Assembly (NCBI GenBank): GCA_016707005.1
Contig: JADJIQ010000002.1
Location: 806,001 to 870,000 of the forward strand
DNA length: 64,000 nt
Direction: 5' to 3'
From: Ignavibacteria bacterium
GTDB lineage: Bacteria; Bacteroidota; Ignavibacteria; Kapaibacteriales; Kapaibacteriaceae
In this document: one piece after another, positions 41,808 to 51,081 of the stretch
Layout: every line of letters begins with the position of its first letter
Position numbering within the stretch: the stretch's first letter is position 1
Program-made: the position numbers and the translations under genes
The notes under the pieces: generated by a model
Told to the model about the DNA's origin: nothing
The model's input: only the letters and a program-made list of their open reading frames with translations
The model's database searches: none

Positions 41808-44800
41808 CTATCTCTGCACAACAAATCGCTGCACATAGACCGTTCTGTCAGTTGTAATGCGAACCAGATAGGTTCCTGATGCGAAGAGCTGCGTGTTGAC
41901 CATAACGGCGGCACTCAGCACATCAGAAGTATGGACCACTCGGCCTTGTGCATCCACGACATCGAGGCGTCGGGCCTCTTCGGAGCCATTCCAGACGATC
42001 GAGCAATTGTCGGTGGCTGGATTTGGATGAACACTGATGTTTGCGGAAGTGTTGTCTTCACTGGCTACATCAAGCGTTGTGTAGAGAATGACCGTTGTTG
42101 TCGTTACATCGCTGCACCCACCAGGCCATGTACGTGCGAGTGTGATAACTCCGATGCTGTCTGCTCCGGTCCACGTGACCGCGAGTTCATTCGTTACATC
42201 GGAGCTACTGATCGTTCCTCCGGCCACTGTCCACTTATAGGTAACGTCAGATGTTGCACGGGCCCGATACGAGGCCGTATCACCGCGCTGCACATCTCTG
42301 CGTCCGCTCACCACGGCCGGTGCCTGCATCAACTTCGACGTAACGTCATCCCACGTGATCTCCGTAGTACTCACTGCGTTCGCAGTCCTACCGGTGACGT
42401 CTGTTGTCTGCAAGCCCCTTCCCTCATCCAACAACCAACTACCAAGCAGATTGGAACGGGGCTCTGAGATCCGCTCATACATACCGGAGCGGATCTGACG
42501 TTCACTACGCATCACGTTCCAGATGCGCAGATCACGCATCCACCCCTTATGATAGTTTCGGGAGAACGGATTGCCACCGATCGTCAATTGCTTGAGAGTT
42601 CCCGGCGCATCGGAGAAACTTGATTTCTTCGCGAGGTTGCCATTCAGGTAGATAGCCATGGTGTCATAGCCATTACTCACGAGTGCTACGTGTGTCCACG
42701 AGCTAAGGCTCCCTTCATAGGAAGCCGAAACACGTCCGGCTTCGCGCCAATTCCCGTAGTCCCAATAGTACGTCTTGTCATCCCACGGCGCATGGGCCTG
42801 GAACCGTTTCGTTTCATCATCCTTCTCACCCGCCATAAATGCTACACTGCGCATCAGCTGGTCAGCATTCACCAAGCTCCAGTATTCAACCGTCACAGCC
42901 TTGCCGGCGTAAAGGAAGTCTGCACTTGTAAATCGCTCTCCCTTTCCGCTGAACTGCACGGCCTTTGTTTCACATGGAGGCAATGTGGTGATGGGGACCT
43001 CGGCCCACGCACTCTGTGAATAGGTTGAATGAGCTCTCACTCTGACAGTCATTGTCGAATCGGCTGGCAACTCCCCAACAACATGGGCGGTATGGGTAGG
43101 AGAAGACGATGTCACGTTATTGGCCGAGGCTACTATACTGGAGCCACGCGGATCAGTCACTTCTAGGTCATACCAAACATTTCCTCGCGTTGTAGTTATC
43201 TCCGACCACGATATCTCGTATCGATGGTCTCTTGGACGTGGGACACTGCCAACACCCGACAAGAACGTAGGTGTTGTGAGTGGTGCAACATCTTCGCAAT
43301 TCACTGTAGCACCACTCGCGGTCCATTCAGTGGATGGCGTAAGCGTGAGCTGTCGGTTTCTGACAGCATCCTTGGCCGTTGTTCCCGACCCTTCGTCGAA
43401 GCGCCAACAACCCGCGATCTTTGAGTTTTCACTCGGCTGTGGGAGGCGTCTGAACATAGACGATCTGATCTCATCTGCAGTTCGCGCAACGCTCCAGATC
43501 CTGAATTCGTCCACAAGCCCCTTAAAGAAGAGGTTGGTCCGCATCGCACCGATCGTGAGCTCTGTGAGTCCGATAGGTTGGCCTGCTTCATTTGCAGATG
43601 CCGCGAGTTGACCATTGAAGTAGATGGCCTTGAAGGATGTACCATCGCTGACCATGGCCACGTGAACCCATTGATCGAAATACGGACCGAATGTGGTTGA
43701 GATACGCCCCTTATCACTCACCGAGCCATAGTCCCAATACACCACTCCATCTTCCCACGGGGCGTGGGCTTGGAATCTGTTGGCGCCATTATCACCGGCA
43801 CCAACCATGAACGTAGAACTGGTTTTCCGCTCAGAACTTTTTACAAACGTCCAATACTCAACTGTAACGGGTCCACCATTCCAAGTGAAAGATGCATCGG
43901 TTGCTTTCGAATCAGTTCCATTGAAGGAGAGTGCCGTACCGGCACATGTACGGGTGGTGACAAAGGTTGCTTTTGTGGACCAAGGTCCGGTATACGTCTG
44001 ATTCAGGGCACGCACGCGCCAACGGTACGTTGTGTTATACTCGAGCGGTAGAACGATCGCACCCGGGTCACGCACGATATGAACGTAGAGCAGGTTTTGA
44101 TACGATGCGTCTTCAGCGATCTGGATCTCATACTGATCACCACCCTTCACAGTGCTCCACACGAGGTCGGTTGGCACCGGCACTCCAGAGAGTCCATCCG
44201 TTGGCGAGATCAAAACCGGAGCGGAGAGCTTTGTGCCCGCCGGGAAGATCGTTGGACGCGTCGTTAGGTACGGAGAATACACGCTTAGTTTTGCACCGTT
44301 CACGGTACGAAGTGCATAGATGTAGGTAGTGTCATTCACCAGACCATCATCGACAAACGATGTAACACTAGGTCTGAATGTTCGGATGCGTCGCAGGTCT
44401 TCTACAGAACTACCACGCCAGAGCTCGATCCGGTCTGCCGCATTGTTGTCACGGTTCATCCACTGCAACAGAACCCTACCCGGACCCTCTTCATACCTAA
44501 TATCGGAAGGGGGCGAAATGCCAACGGATGTGAACTCGCGACCAAATCTGTCATTAGCATCATTCTCATCACCGGCTGCGTCCACTGTAAATGTTACTAC
44601 ATGGACACCACTAGCGAGTATCGGCGTTTGTAACAACGTGAGGGTGTCTTGTGCGCCAGCACGCACGCGCGGAACAACGAAGGTTGTGTCTACCGATGGC
44701 ACAGCAGAACGAACCCAGCGGATCGCAACCGTGCACTTCACATCAACGGCATCGGTTGAACCATTGTTGCGGACAACAACGCGCGGCGCAACTGGAGTAG

Positions 44801-46775
44801 CACTCGAGGAATTCGTTACAGGAGCAGCAATATCATAGGCTTGTACATCCAGCGGGACCGAGATCGCGAACACCGCATTCGAGAGATCCACGGTGCTGGC
44901 ATTCTTGAGGCTGCTGGCCCGTATCAAACACTGCGTTGAAGGAACGAATGGGACGACCCAGTCGAGCTCGGTCAGTGTTCCATCAACACTGTACTGAAGT
45001 GTCTTCCACGTGGACCCATTGTCAACAGAATATTCAAACAACACACGAGCAACATTCGTTGCCTTGTACAAGACCTTGGCCGTGGTTCCACCGATCAACG
45101 TTTCCCCGCCATTGGGTGACGTGATCGTGATCGAACCATTCTCAGCAGCAGCAACACGGAAGGGTCTCGTCATGATATCATTGGTTGCATGCTGGTCACT
45201 GACCGCCTGGATGTTAGCCACCGCCAGATAGTCACCCGCCGTATCAATGGCCATCGTTGGGAACGTCACAACTACTGATGCGTTAGGATCGATTCGAGCA
45301 ACATTCGTCGTGACCGATTTCTTCACAACATTATCGAGTCCGGTCACGGCGAACGTTACAGGAACATTCACAAGCGATTTCAATCCGAGATTCCGAACGT
45401 CGATACTCGGAGCGAACCCTTGCCGCGTAACGATCGTTGCACCATTGGCCGGCACACGGATATTGATCACGGCTACATCAGTATCACGTGCACTCGGTAA
45501 GGGGGCTGCGCAGTTCGTGCCCTCCAATACCCGATTGAACAGCGACGCAACGCGTGGATGGAACTGAAGTTCTGTTCCCTTCCATTGAAGGTGACAGTAG
45601 CTCATGATCGTTCCGCGTTGCACGCGCGTATTCTCATAGCAACCACCTTCCGCATTCCAACAGGAATCAAGTGGTGGGTTCCAACCGCAATTGTGCGTGT
45701 GAGAGGATCCGATGTTATGTCCAAGCTCGTGCGAGGTAACGTCTACGTCCCACACATATCCCGTTGCCGGGAAGTTCACTTTACCGTCAACGCCGCTCAC
45801 GTTGTATCCATATCCGCCGCACAAGACGCCAACCCATGCCAAGCCCCCTCCGCCTTCGCCGGAGAGAAGACACGTTACCGAACGGCGAACGTGTTTCATG
45901 TTGGCTTCCCAGTGATCTCGGATCTTCCCCAGCTTGTTTCCGATCTCACCTGGATATGGGTCGGTTACAGTCCACACGCGCAGGTACGGCACACGCAGGA
46001 TGACGTTGGCATCTCGCTGATAGACCACTGCTGCAGCGCCGGCGATAGCGATGGCCGATGATGCAGTTGTTGTGAGATCGTTGCCAAGGTTCTTGTAGAA
46101 CGAATTCGTACAGTCGAGAGCGAACTGCAATGCATATGGCGTTGCCTTTTGTTCACGGTCTCCCGAGATTTTCCGCTGGGCATCCATGGCATTGACGATG
46201 CGGAACACCGAGTCCACCTTTCGCTGATAATCAGGCAGGGTCTCTGCATGACAGTCTCGAGGTGAGCCTTCTCCCGGAAGCGACTCATAGTAGACATGAG
46301 TGGCCATCGTGCCGGGGATGATCGTATCAGGAGCAATAAGGAAACGCCTCTTGCCCTCAGGTTCGAGGAATTCCACCATGGCAATGATGTGGGTTTGGAA
46401 GGCTGCAAGGAAGACAGTGGAGCCTGGACGGCCCTCAACACGTCCTCTGACAAGAGCATGGTGTGGCAGTGGGACGATCTCTTCGCCTGCACGTCCCCGG
46501 TCGATGAAGACGGCATCGTCCGTAAAGAGATCGAATCGTTCTGCGATCAGCGTCACGTTCCCCTCTGCCGTAGGCACAGTGATCCGGTGCTCGCCTTTCT
46601 GGAGAAGAAGATCCACCAGACCGGCAGGAGGGCGGACGACCATTGCCGTCTTCGGCACAACGGCGGATGTCCGCAGGCCATCTGCCTGGCCTACCGAGAA
46701 CGCGATCTGAGCCGACGTGGACGTAAAAGCAAGGAATCCGACCAAACACAGCAGAACGAAGTATCGTCCGAGCAT
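41808..46775 (-). CDS. Giant T9SS-secreted reprolysin-like metalloprotease with LamG domains
   Basis: A 1655-residue exported protein. Signal peptide MLGRYFVLLCLVGFLAFTSTSAQ, then a propeptide-like region, then a zinc metalloprotease of the M12B/reprolysin-like group with HELGHNIGSSH near residue 350 (HExxHxxGxxH). CARDB-like and fibronectin-like modules follow. LamG domains lie at about 950-1150 and 1270-1450 (TVEYWTFVKSSERK and TVEYWSLVNADQL), and there is a PKD-like segment. The T9SS tail has VHPNPATDNCSIVWNG and LFASGTYLVRITTDRTVYVQRFVVQR. I use the ATG at 46775, because upstream in-frame codons run through the promoter region into ligA. An SD-like GGAGATG precedes it. It probably degrades proteins outside the cell. 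Confidence 0.9.
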   Translation of the reverse strand: MLGRYFVLLCLVGFLAFTSTSAQIAFSVGQADGLRTSAVVPKTAMVVRPPAGLVDLLLQKGEHRITVPTAEGNVTLIAERFDLFTDDAVFIDRGRAGEEIVPLPHHALVRGRVEGRPGSTVFLAAFQTHIIAMVEFLEPEGKRRFLIAPDTIIPGTMATHVYYESLPGEGSPRDCHAETLPDYQRKVDSVFRIVNAMDAQRKISGDREQKATPYALQFALDCTNSFYKNLGNDLTTTASSAIAIAGAAAVVYQRDANVILRVPYLRVWTVTDPYPGEIGNKLGKIRDHWEANMKHVRRSVTCLLSGEGGGGLAWVGVLCGGYGYNVSGVDGKVNFPATGYVWDVDVTSHELGHNIGSSHTHNCGWNPPLDSCWNAEGGCYENTRVQRGTIMSYCHLQWKGTELQFHPRVASLFNRVLEGTNCAAPLPSARDTDVAVINIRVPANGATIVTRQGFAPSIDVRNLGLKSLVNVPVTFAVTGLDNVVKKSVTTNVARIDPNASVVVTFPTMAIDTAGDYLAVANIQAVSDQHATNDIMTRPFRVAAAENGSITITSPNGGETLIGGTTAKVLYKATNVARVLFEYSVDNGSTWKTLQYSVDGTLTELDWVVPFVPSTQCLIRASSLKNASTVDLSNAVFAISVPLDVQAYDIAAPVTNSSSATPVAPRVVVRNNGSTDAVDVKCTVAIRWVRSAVPSVDTTFVVPRVRAGAQDTLTLLQTPILASGVHVVTFTVDAAGDENDANDRFGREFTSVGISPPSDIRYEEGPGRVLLQWMNRDNNAADRIELWRGSSVEDLRRIRTFRPSVTSFVDDGLVNDTTYIYALRTVNGAKLSVYSPYLTTRPTIFPAGTKLSAPVLISPTDGLSGVPVPTDLVWSTVKGGDQYEIQIAEDASYQNLLYVHIVRDPGAIVLPLEYNTTYRWRVRALNQTYTGPWSTKATFVTTRTCAGTALSFNGTDSKATDASFTWNGGPVTVEYWTFVKSSERKTSSTFMVGAGDNGANRFQAHAPWEDGVVYWDYGSVSDKGRISTTFGPYFDQWVHVAMVSDGTSFKAIYFNGQLAASANEAGQPIGLTELTIGAMRTNLFFKGLVDEFRIWSVARTADEIRSSMFRRLPQPSENSKIAGCWRFDEGSGTTAKDAVRNRQLTLTPSTEWTASGATVNCEDVAPLTTPTFLSGVGSVPRPRDHRYEISWSEITTTRGNVWYDLEVTDPRGSSIVASANNVTSSSPTHTAHVVGELPADSTMTVRVRAHSTYSQSAWAEVPITTLPPCETKAVQFSGKGERFTSADFLYAGKAVTVEYWSLVNADQLMRSVAFMAGEKDDETKRFQAHAPWDDKTYYWDYGNWREAGRVSASYEGSLSSWTHVALVSNGYDTMAIYLNGNLAKKSSFSDAPGTLKQLTIGGNPFSRNYHKGWMRDLRIWNVMRSERQIRSGMYERISEPRSNLLGSWLLDEGRGLQTTDVTGRTANAVSTTEITWDDVTSKLMQAPAVVSGRRDVQRGDTASYRARATSDVTYKWTVAGGTISSSDVTNELAVTWTGADSIGVITLARTWPGGCSDVTTTTVILYTTLDVASEDNTSANISVHPNPATDNCSIVWNGSEEARRLDVVDAQGRVVHTSDVLSAAVMVNTQLFASGTYLVRITTDRTVYVQRFVVQR

Positions 46776-46811
46776 GACATCTCCAAAGGATAACAGAACG
46801 GGAATATAGTC

Positions 46812-46841
46812 TTGTGCTTTCAACTCACAGAGTGATATTTG
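46812..46841 (+). promoter_or_regulatory. ligA promoter: TTG, 19 nt, GATATTTG
   Basis: TTG at 46812-46814 and GATATTTG at 46834-46841 (one mismatch from TAnnTTTG) are spaced 19 nt. The box ends 3 nt before the ligA ATG. This is the best-spaced -33/-7 pair in the window besides proS. Confidence 0.45.
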
Positions 46842-46844
46842 ACG

Positions 46845-48869
46845 ATGAAGTCCTTGTTCGACAACCCATCCGACCCTGATCAACGTGCCACCGAACTGCG
46901 CGAGACGATCCGCCGGCACGATAAACTCTACTACATCGACGCACAGCCGGAGATCAGTGACCGCGAGTACGACGATCTGCTTGCAGAACTGCAAACGATC
47001 GAGCGCGACCATCCGGAACTCCTCACGCCAGACTCCCCCACACAACGGGTTGGCGTTGCACCCATCGGTGAGTTTCGGACCGTTACCCACGCCGTTCCAA
47101 TGCTGTCGCTGGCCAACACCTACTCCGCAGAAGAAGTGCAAGATTTCGACCGTCGCGTCCGAGAAGGACTTGGCATCGACGACCCCGTCTACGTCTGCGA
47201 GCTCAAGTACGACGGCGTTGCTATGTCTCTGACCTATACGGACGGCGTTCTGACCCTCGCAGCTACGCGCGGTGACGGCCAGAGCGGGGACGACGTAACC
47301 GCCAACGTGCGAACCATCCGCTCAGTTCCCTTGCGCCTTGCGTCAACAGAGATCGTGAATGCCACCGTGCGCGGTGAGGTCTATATGCTCACTGAGACCT
47401 TCATGGAGATCAATCGGAAGGCAGAACAAGCCGGTGAAAAGACCTATGCGAATCCGAGGAATCTGACAGCCGGGACACTCAAACAGAAGGACTCAAAGGC
47501 CGTTGCAAAACGTCAGCTCGAGTTCACCGCGTATTGGCTGGACACACCGGATACGCCCCTTACCTCCCACTCTGCCAACATTGCATTACTGCAGCAAATG
47601 GGCTTCTCAACGGGCGGAGCGATCCATACGTGCCGGTCCATCGATGACGTGATGAAGTTCATCAACGAGTGGGATGAACGTCGGTTCGAGCTTCCGTTCC
47701 AGATCGACGGTATTGTGATCAAGGTGGATTCTCTGCGGCATCAGGACGAGCTCGGGGCTGTGGCGAGATCTCCTCGTTGGGCCATCGCCTACAAATACGA
47801 AGCAAAGAAGGCGCAGACCACCCTCAACGACATCACACTGCAGGTGGGCCGCACCGGTGTTGTGACCCCCGTTGCAGAACTTGAACCTACGCTCCTAGCC
47901 GGATCAACGATATCGCGCGCCACACTCCATAACGAGGACTTCGTTCACGAACTCGATCTGCGCATCGGCGATACCGTTGTTATCGAAAAAGGGGGCGATG
48001 TGATCCCCAAGGTCAGCGCTGTTGTTGCAGCAATGCGACCACACGATTCGCATCCGTGGAACATGCCACATCATTGCCCATGTCCGCGCCGTTCACATCT
48101 GCACCGTCCTGAGGGTGAAGTGAACTGGTACTGTGATGACGTGGTTTGTCCGTGGCAGATCCGTCGAAGGCTACAGCACTTTGCGTCACGTGATGCGATG
48201 GATATCGAAGGACTGGGTGAAAAGGCCATCGATCAGTTTGTTGATGCCGGACTTTTGACAAGCATCGCCGACATCTACAGACTTCCGGAACGTCGCAACG
48301 AGATCCTTGCACTCGACAGATGGGCACCGAAGAGTTACGAAAAGCTTGTAGCAGGCATAATCAAGAGCACTGAACAGCCCTATGCGAGAGTACTCTTCGC
48401 CCTAGGTATTAGGTTCGTTGGTGAAGGTGTTGCGAAGATCCTAGCCCGGGCATTTCCATCGATCGACGAGCTTCGTTCCGCAACGTTGGAGCAGCTCACA
48501 AGCGTTCATGAGATCGGCGAATCGATCGCCAACTCAGTGCTCGAGTTCTTTGACGATACTGATAACACTGAGCTTATAGAGCTACTGAAGAGAGCCGGAC
48601 TCCGCTTCGTTTCTGAAAACACGGCTCCCACGTCGCAAGCGTTTGCCGGTAAGACCTTCGTGCTTACAGGTGAGCTCACAACTATGACGCGCAAAGAGGC
48701 AGAAGAAAACATCGAAGCCCGAGGCGGTAAGGCATCGGGCTCCGTGAGTAAGAAGACGTCCTATTTGGTGGCCGGTGCAAATGCCGGCAGCAAACTCGCC
48801 AAGGCGAATGAACTCGGCGTACCTGTTCTCAGTGAAGAGGAGTTTAGAAGTTTGCTATCGACCAGTTGA
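46845..48869 (+). CDS. ligA: NAD-dependent DNA ligase LigA
   Basis: LigA seals nicks in replication and repair using NAD. The 674-residue protein has domain Ia, then the adenylation domain with nucleophile Lys121 (CELKYDGVAMS) and RGEVYM. An OB fold, a zinc-binding module, helix-hairpin-helix repeats and a C-terminal BRCT domain (AGKTFVLTGELTTMTRKEAEE; SKKTSYLVAGANAGSKLAKA) follow. The zinc module reads HHCPCPRR...WYCDDVVCPWQ, so the first knuckle is C-P-C instead of the common CPxC. I use the ATG at 46845; the TTG at 46839 lies in the promoter box. The last 26 bp overlap the convergent DUF3078 gene. Confidence 0.97.
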   Translation: MKSLFDNPSDPDQRATELRETIRRHDKLYYIDAQPEISDREYDDLLAELQTIERDHPELLTPDSPTQRVGVAPIGEFRTVTHAVPMLSLANTYSAEEVQDFDRRVREGLGIDDPVYVCELKYDGVAMSLTYTDGVLTLAATRGDGQSGDDVTANVRTIRSVPLRLASTEIVNATVRGEVYMLTETFMEINRKAEQAGEKTYANPRNLTAGTLKQKDSKAVAKRQLEFTAYWLDTPDTPLTSHSANIALLQQMGFSTGGAIHTCRSIDDVMKFINEWDERRFELPFQIDGIVIKVDSLRHQDELGAVARSPRWAIAYKYEAKKAQTTLNDITLQVGRTGVVTPVAELEPTLLAGSTISRATLHNEDFVHELDLRIGDTVVIEKGGDVIPKVSAVVAAMRPHDSHPWNMPHHCPCPRRSHLHRPEGEVNWYCDDVVCPWQIRRRLQHFASRDAMDIEGLGEKAIDQFVDAGLLTSIADIYRLPERRNEILALDRWAPKSYEKLVAGIIKSTEQPYARVLFALGIRFVGEGVAKILARAFPSIDELRSATLEQLTSVHEIGESIANSVLEFFDDTDNTELIELLKRAGLRFVSENTAPTSQAFAGKTFVLTGELTTMTRKEAEENIEARGGKASGSVSKKTSYLVAGANAGSKLAKANELGVPVLSEEEFRSLLSTS

Positions 48870-49806
48870 TGGCGATCACAAGTTGGTTGCGGATCTGTGT
48901 TGCTGGACCAGTTGTTCCATCATCGCGAAGAACCGGTACGCGGTCGTTGTAGAACACGTCTGTCAACCACGTTACGTTCAGCCAGCTATTCACCTTCATC
49001 AAGAAGGCGTTCTCAAACGTGAGCACCCAAAGGTCCGGCGTCTCATACGGCATGAAGGCATTGAACCGGCCCTTCCATTTTACGTTCTCAACAAAATCCC
49101 AATCGAGGGCAACATTGAGGACGGCACCGATGTCGGTTCGTGAGCGTACACCGGGAGCTAGACCATAGACACCATTGTTGGACGTGATGCCGGACTGTAC
49201 GATATCGTCGTCACCGACGAACGTGGATCGTGTTGACAACGGGGCTACCAGAACCTGCAATTCAGGTACCGGGAGATATTCCATACCGAGAGCGCCGGAC
49301 AGGTACCCCGGGGCCATGATGTTGGAGATCTTTAAGAACTCGCCTGTTGTTGAATCGATCACGTCATAGTTACTACCGATGTAAAACTGAGTTCGGAACT
49401 CAGCGAAACCTGTATACCGGAAATGATCGGACTGTCGGAGTGAAGCTCGTGAGGAGAAGTAGATCCGGTCATCGGCCTTACGGAATGCCTGTGATCCTTG
49501 CTTCAAGATCGAGTAGCCCAGTTCGAGATCGTTATCCCATGCAAACGTGGGATTGGCATAATCAAGAGATCCAAGGAAGAGCAATCGGATCGAGACGGCA
49601 TCCTGACCGCCCCCTGTCCAGTTGTTCAACTGCACCGTGCTGAATCCAAGTCCCCAATCTGTCTTCCACTTCCACGGGATGGAGTCGGCTTTCAATGCTG
49701 CCGTCTTCTGGAGTGCCTCAGCCGAGGCCTTCGCATCTACCTGCGAATGAACAGGCTGCAGAATACCTGCGAAGACTATGAAAACGAGAATCGAACGTAT
49801 CAACAT
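48844..49806 (-). CDS. DUF3078 family outer-membrane protein
   Basis: A 320-residue exported protein with signal peptide (MLIRSILVFIVFAGILQPVHSQ). A helical linker (KASAEALQKTAALKADS) leads to a beta-barrel-like domain with the DUF3078 hallmarks WKWKTDWGLGFSTVQLNNWTGGGQDAVSI, DLELGYSILKQG and a terminal strand QLVIAINWSIANF. The family is common in Bacteroidota, localises to the outer membrane, and has no settled function. The ATG at 49806 gives the signal peptide. Its 3' end overlaps ligA tail to tail by 26 bp. The 80-bp divergent gap to the subtilase holds both promoters. Confidence 0.88.
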   Translation of the reverse strand: MLIRSILVFIVFAGILQPVHSQVDAKASAEALQKTAALKADSIPWKWKTDWGLGFSTVQLNNWTGGGQDAVSIRLLFLGSLDYANPTFAWDNDLELGYSILKQGSQAFRKADDRIYFSSRASLRQSDHFRYTGFAEFRTQFYIGSNYDVIDSTTGEFLKISNIMAPGYLSGALGMEYLPVPELQVLVAPLSTRSTFVGDDDIVQSGITSNNGVYGLAPGVRSRTDIGAVLNVALDWDFVENVKWKGRFNAFMPYETPDLWVLTFENAFLMKVNSWLNVTWLTDVFYNDRVPVLRDDGTTGPATQIRNQLVIAINWSIANF

Positions 49807-49871
49807 AGGCACCTCACATTGAGGGGTGAAAGAAGTGGGGCAAAAATACACGTCACCTCGATGCAACACCC

Positions 49872-49879
49872 TAACTTCG
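49872..49879 (+). promoter_or_regulatory. -7-like box TAACTTCG before the subtilase
   Basis: One mismatch from TAnnTTTG, 7 nt before the ATG at 49887. It is the same sequence as the box at 5106. Confidence 0.4.
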
Positions 49880-49886
49880 CAGACAT

Positions 49887-51059
49887 ATGCAGCACGACGA
49901 ACCGATCCGCCCCCTCGCAACAAAGCCCGTTCTTCCCCTTCCCGTTCGACTTCACGCCGACGTACGATCCACCGGAAAGGGTATCTGCATAGCCATGGTG
50001 GACAGTGACTTTGTGAACCATCCCGATCTGTCGATGCCGAACCAGCGGATCGTTCGGTATTACGATGCCGTTGAAGATGAGGAGCATGATCTTCCACCAT
50101 CTGTGGCAAAATCTCGGCATTGGCACGGTACAATGACGGCATGTACCGCAGCAGGAAACGGCTACCTCTCGCGCGGAGAATTCACGTCGCTCGCCCCAAA
50201 TGCAACCGTTGTTCTTATCCGGACTATGAACGATTCGGGTCGTGTTACCACACCAACCATCGTCCGAGCGCTACACTACATTGAGGAGCATGCCGAAGAA
50301 CTCGGCATCCGTGTTGTCAACCTTAGCGTGTATTCAGACGAGATAGACCACACACTGGATCATCCGGTCAATAAAGCCGTGGAAGAGATCTGTGCACGAG
50401 ACATCGTAGTTGTTGCAGCCGCTGGGAATAATCCCTTCTCGCCGATCAGACCTCCGGCTGCCGCACCAAGTGCACTCACAGTTGGCGGACTTGACGATAA
50501 GAACACGTTAGGTCATGAGGACGAAGAACTCTATCACAGCACCTTTGGTATCACACAACTCGGTGTTCAGAAGCCGGAACTGATCGCACCGGCCATTTGG
50601 CTCCCGGCACCTATACTGCCGGGCACGACCACGCACACCCAAGCATCGGCACTCTGCGCTCTGGACATGCTCACAGATGAGATGCTCCTGGCCTGCGCAC
50701 CGTCACTGATGCCCCATAGCGGTCTGCCAATGCCTCTATGGACATCTCGGGACATTCCGGCACTTCGCAATGCGATCACAGAGATGATCGACAAGGAACT
50801 CATTGCCTCGCCATTCTACAAGATGGTTGACGGCACCTCCTTTGCCGCACCAGTGATCGCCTCCATTGTGGCCCAAATGCTGGAACTTTCTCCGTCGCTC
50901 ACCCCCCGCGAGGTGAAGGACATCCTTACGTCTACTGCCCGTCCGTTAGAGTCGTTTCCTACTCTCCGCCAAGGCGCCGGAGTCGTTAGCCAACGCGCAG
51001 CTTTGGCCGCCGCCAGAGAGCATGCCATGACGGTAACCCCGCTCACCGACCTCGTGTAG
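49887..51059 (+). CDS. Subtilisin-like serine protease without signal peptide
   Basis: A 390-residue S8-family protease. The catalytic triad can be placed at Asp39 (CIAMVDSDFVNHPDL), His80 (RHWHGTMTACTAAGNG) and Ser318 (VDGTSFAAPVIASIVAQML), with the oxyanion Asn in VVVAAAGNNPF. The N-terminus (MQHDEPIRPLATKPVLPLPV) has no signal peptide and no recognisable propeptide, so it appears cytoplasmic, unlike most subtilases. A LamG or T9SS tail is also absent. It may process internal proteins, or the export signal may be missed if the start is wrong. The nearest upstream start candidates would run into the divergent promoter region. It is followed by an amidohydrolase with its own promoter box. Confidence 0.9.
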   Translation: MQHDEPIRPLATKPVLPLPVRLHADVRSTGKGICIAMVDSDFVNHPDLSMPNQRIVRYYDAVEDEEHDLPPSVAKSRHWHGTMTACTAAGNGYLSRGEFTSLAPNATVVLIRTMNDSGRVTTPTIVRALHYIEEHAEELGIRVVNLSVYSDEIDHTLDHPVNKAVEEICARDIVVVAAAGNNPFSPIRPPAAAPSALTVGGLDDKNTLGHEDEELYHSTFGITQLGVQKPELIAPAIWLPAPILPGTTTHTQASALCALDMLTDEMLLACAPSLMPHSGLPMPLWTSRDIPALRNAITEMIDKELIASPFYKMVDGTSFAAPVIASIVAQMLELSPSLTPREVKDILTSTARPLESFPTLRQGAGVVSQRAALAAAREHAMTVTPLTDLV

Positions 51060-51070
51060 TTTCCCTGCCG

Positions 51071-51078
51071 TAACTTTG
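51071..51078 (+). promoter_or_regulatory. -7 promoter box TAACTTTG before the amidohydrolase
   Basis: An exact match to TAnnTTTG, 3 nt before the ATG at 51082. It lies in the 22-bp gap after the subtilase stop and is identical in its GTAAC core to the repeat units elsewhere. Confidence 0.55.
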
Positions 51079-51081
51079 GGG

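Noticed and set aside
46776..47141. Longer N-terminus for the metalloprotease
   Set aside because: The extension runs antisense through ligA and its promoter and puts 122 residues before an obvious signal peptide.
49807..50142. Longer N-terminus for the DUF3078 protein
   Set aside because: It would run antisense into the subtilase gene and bury the signal peptide.
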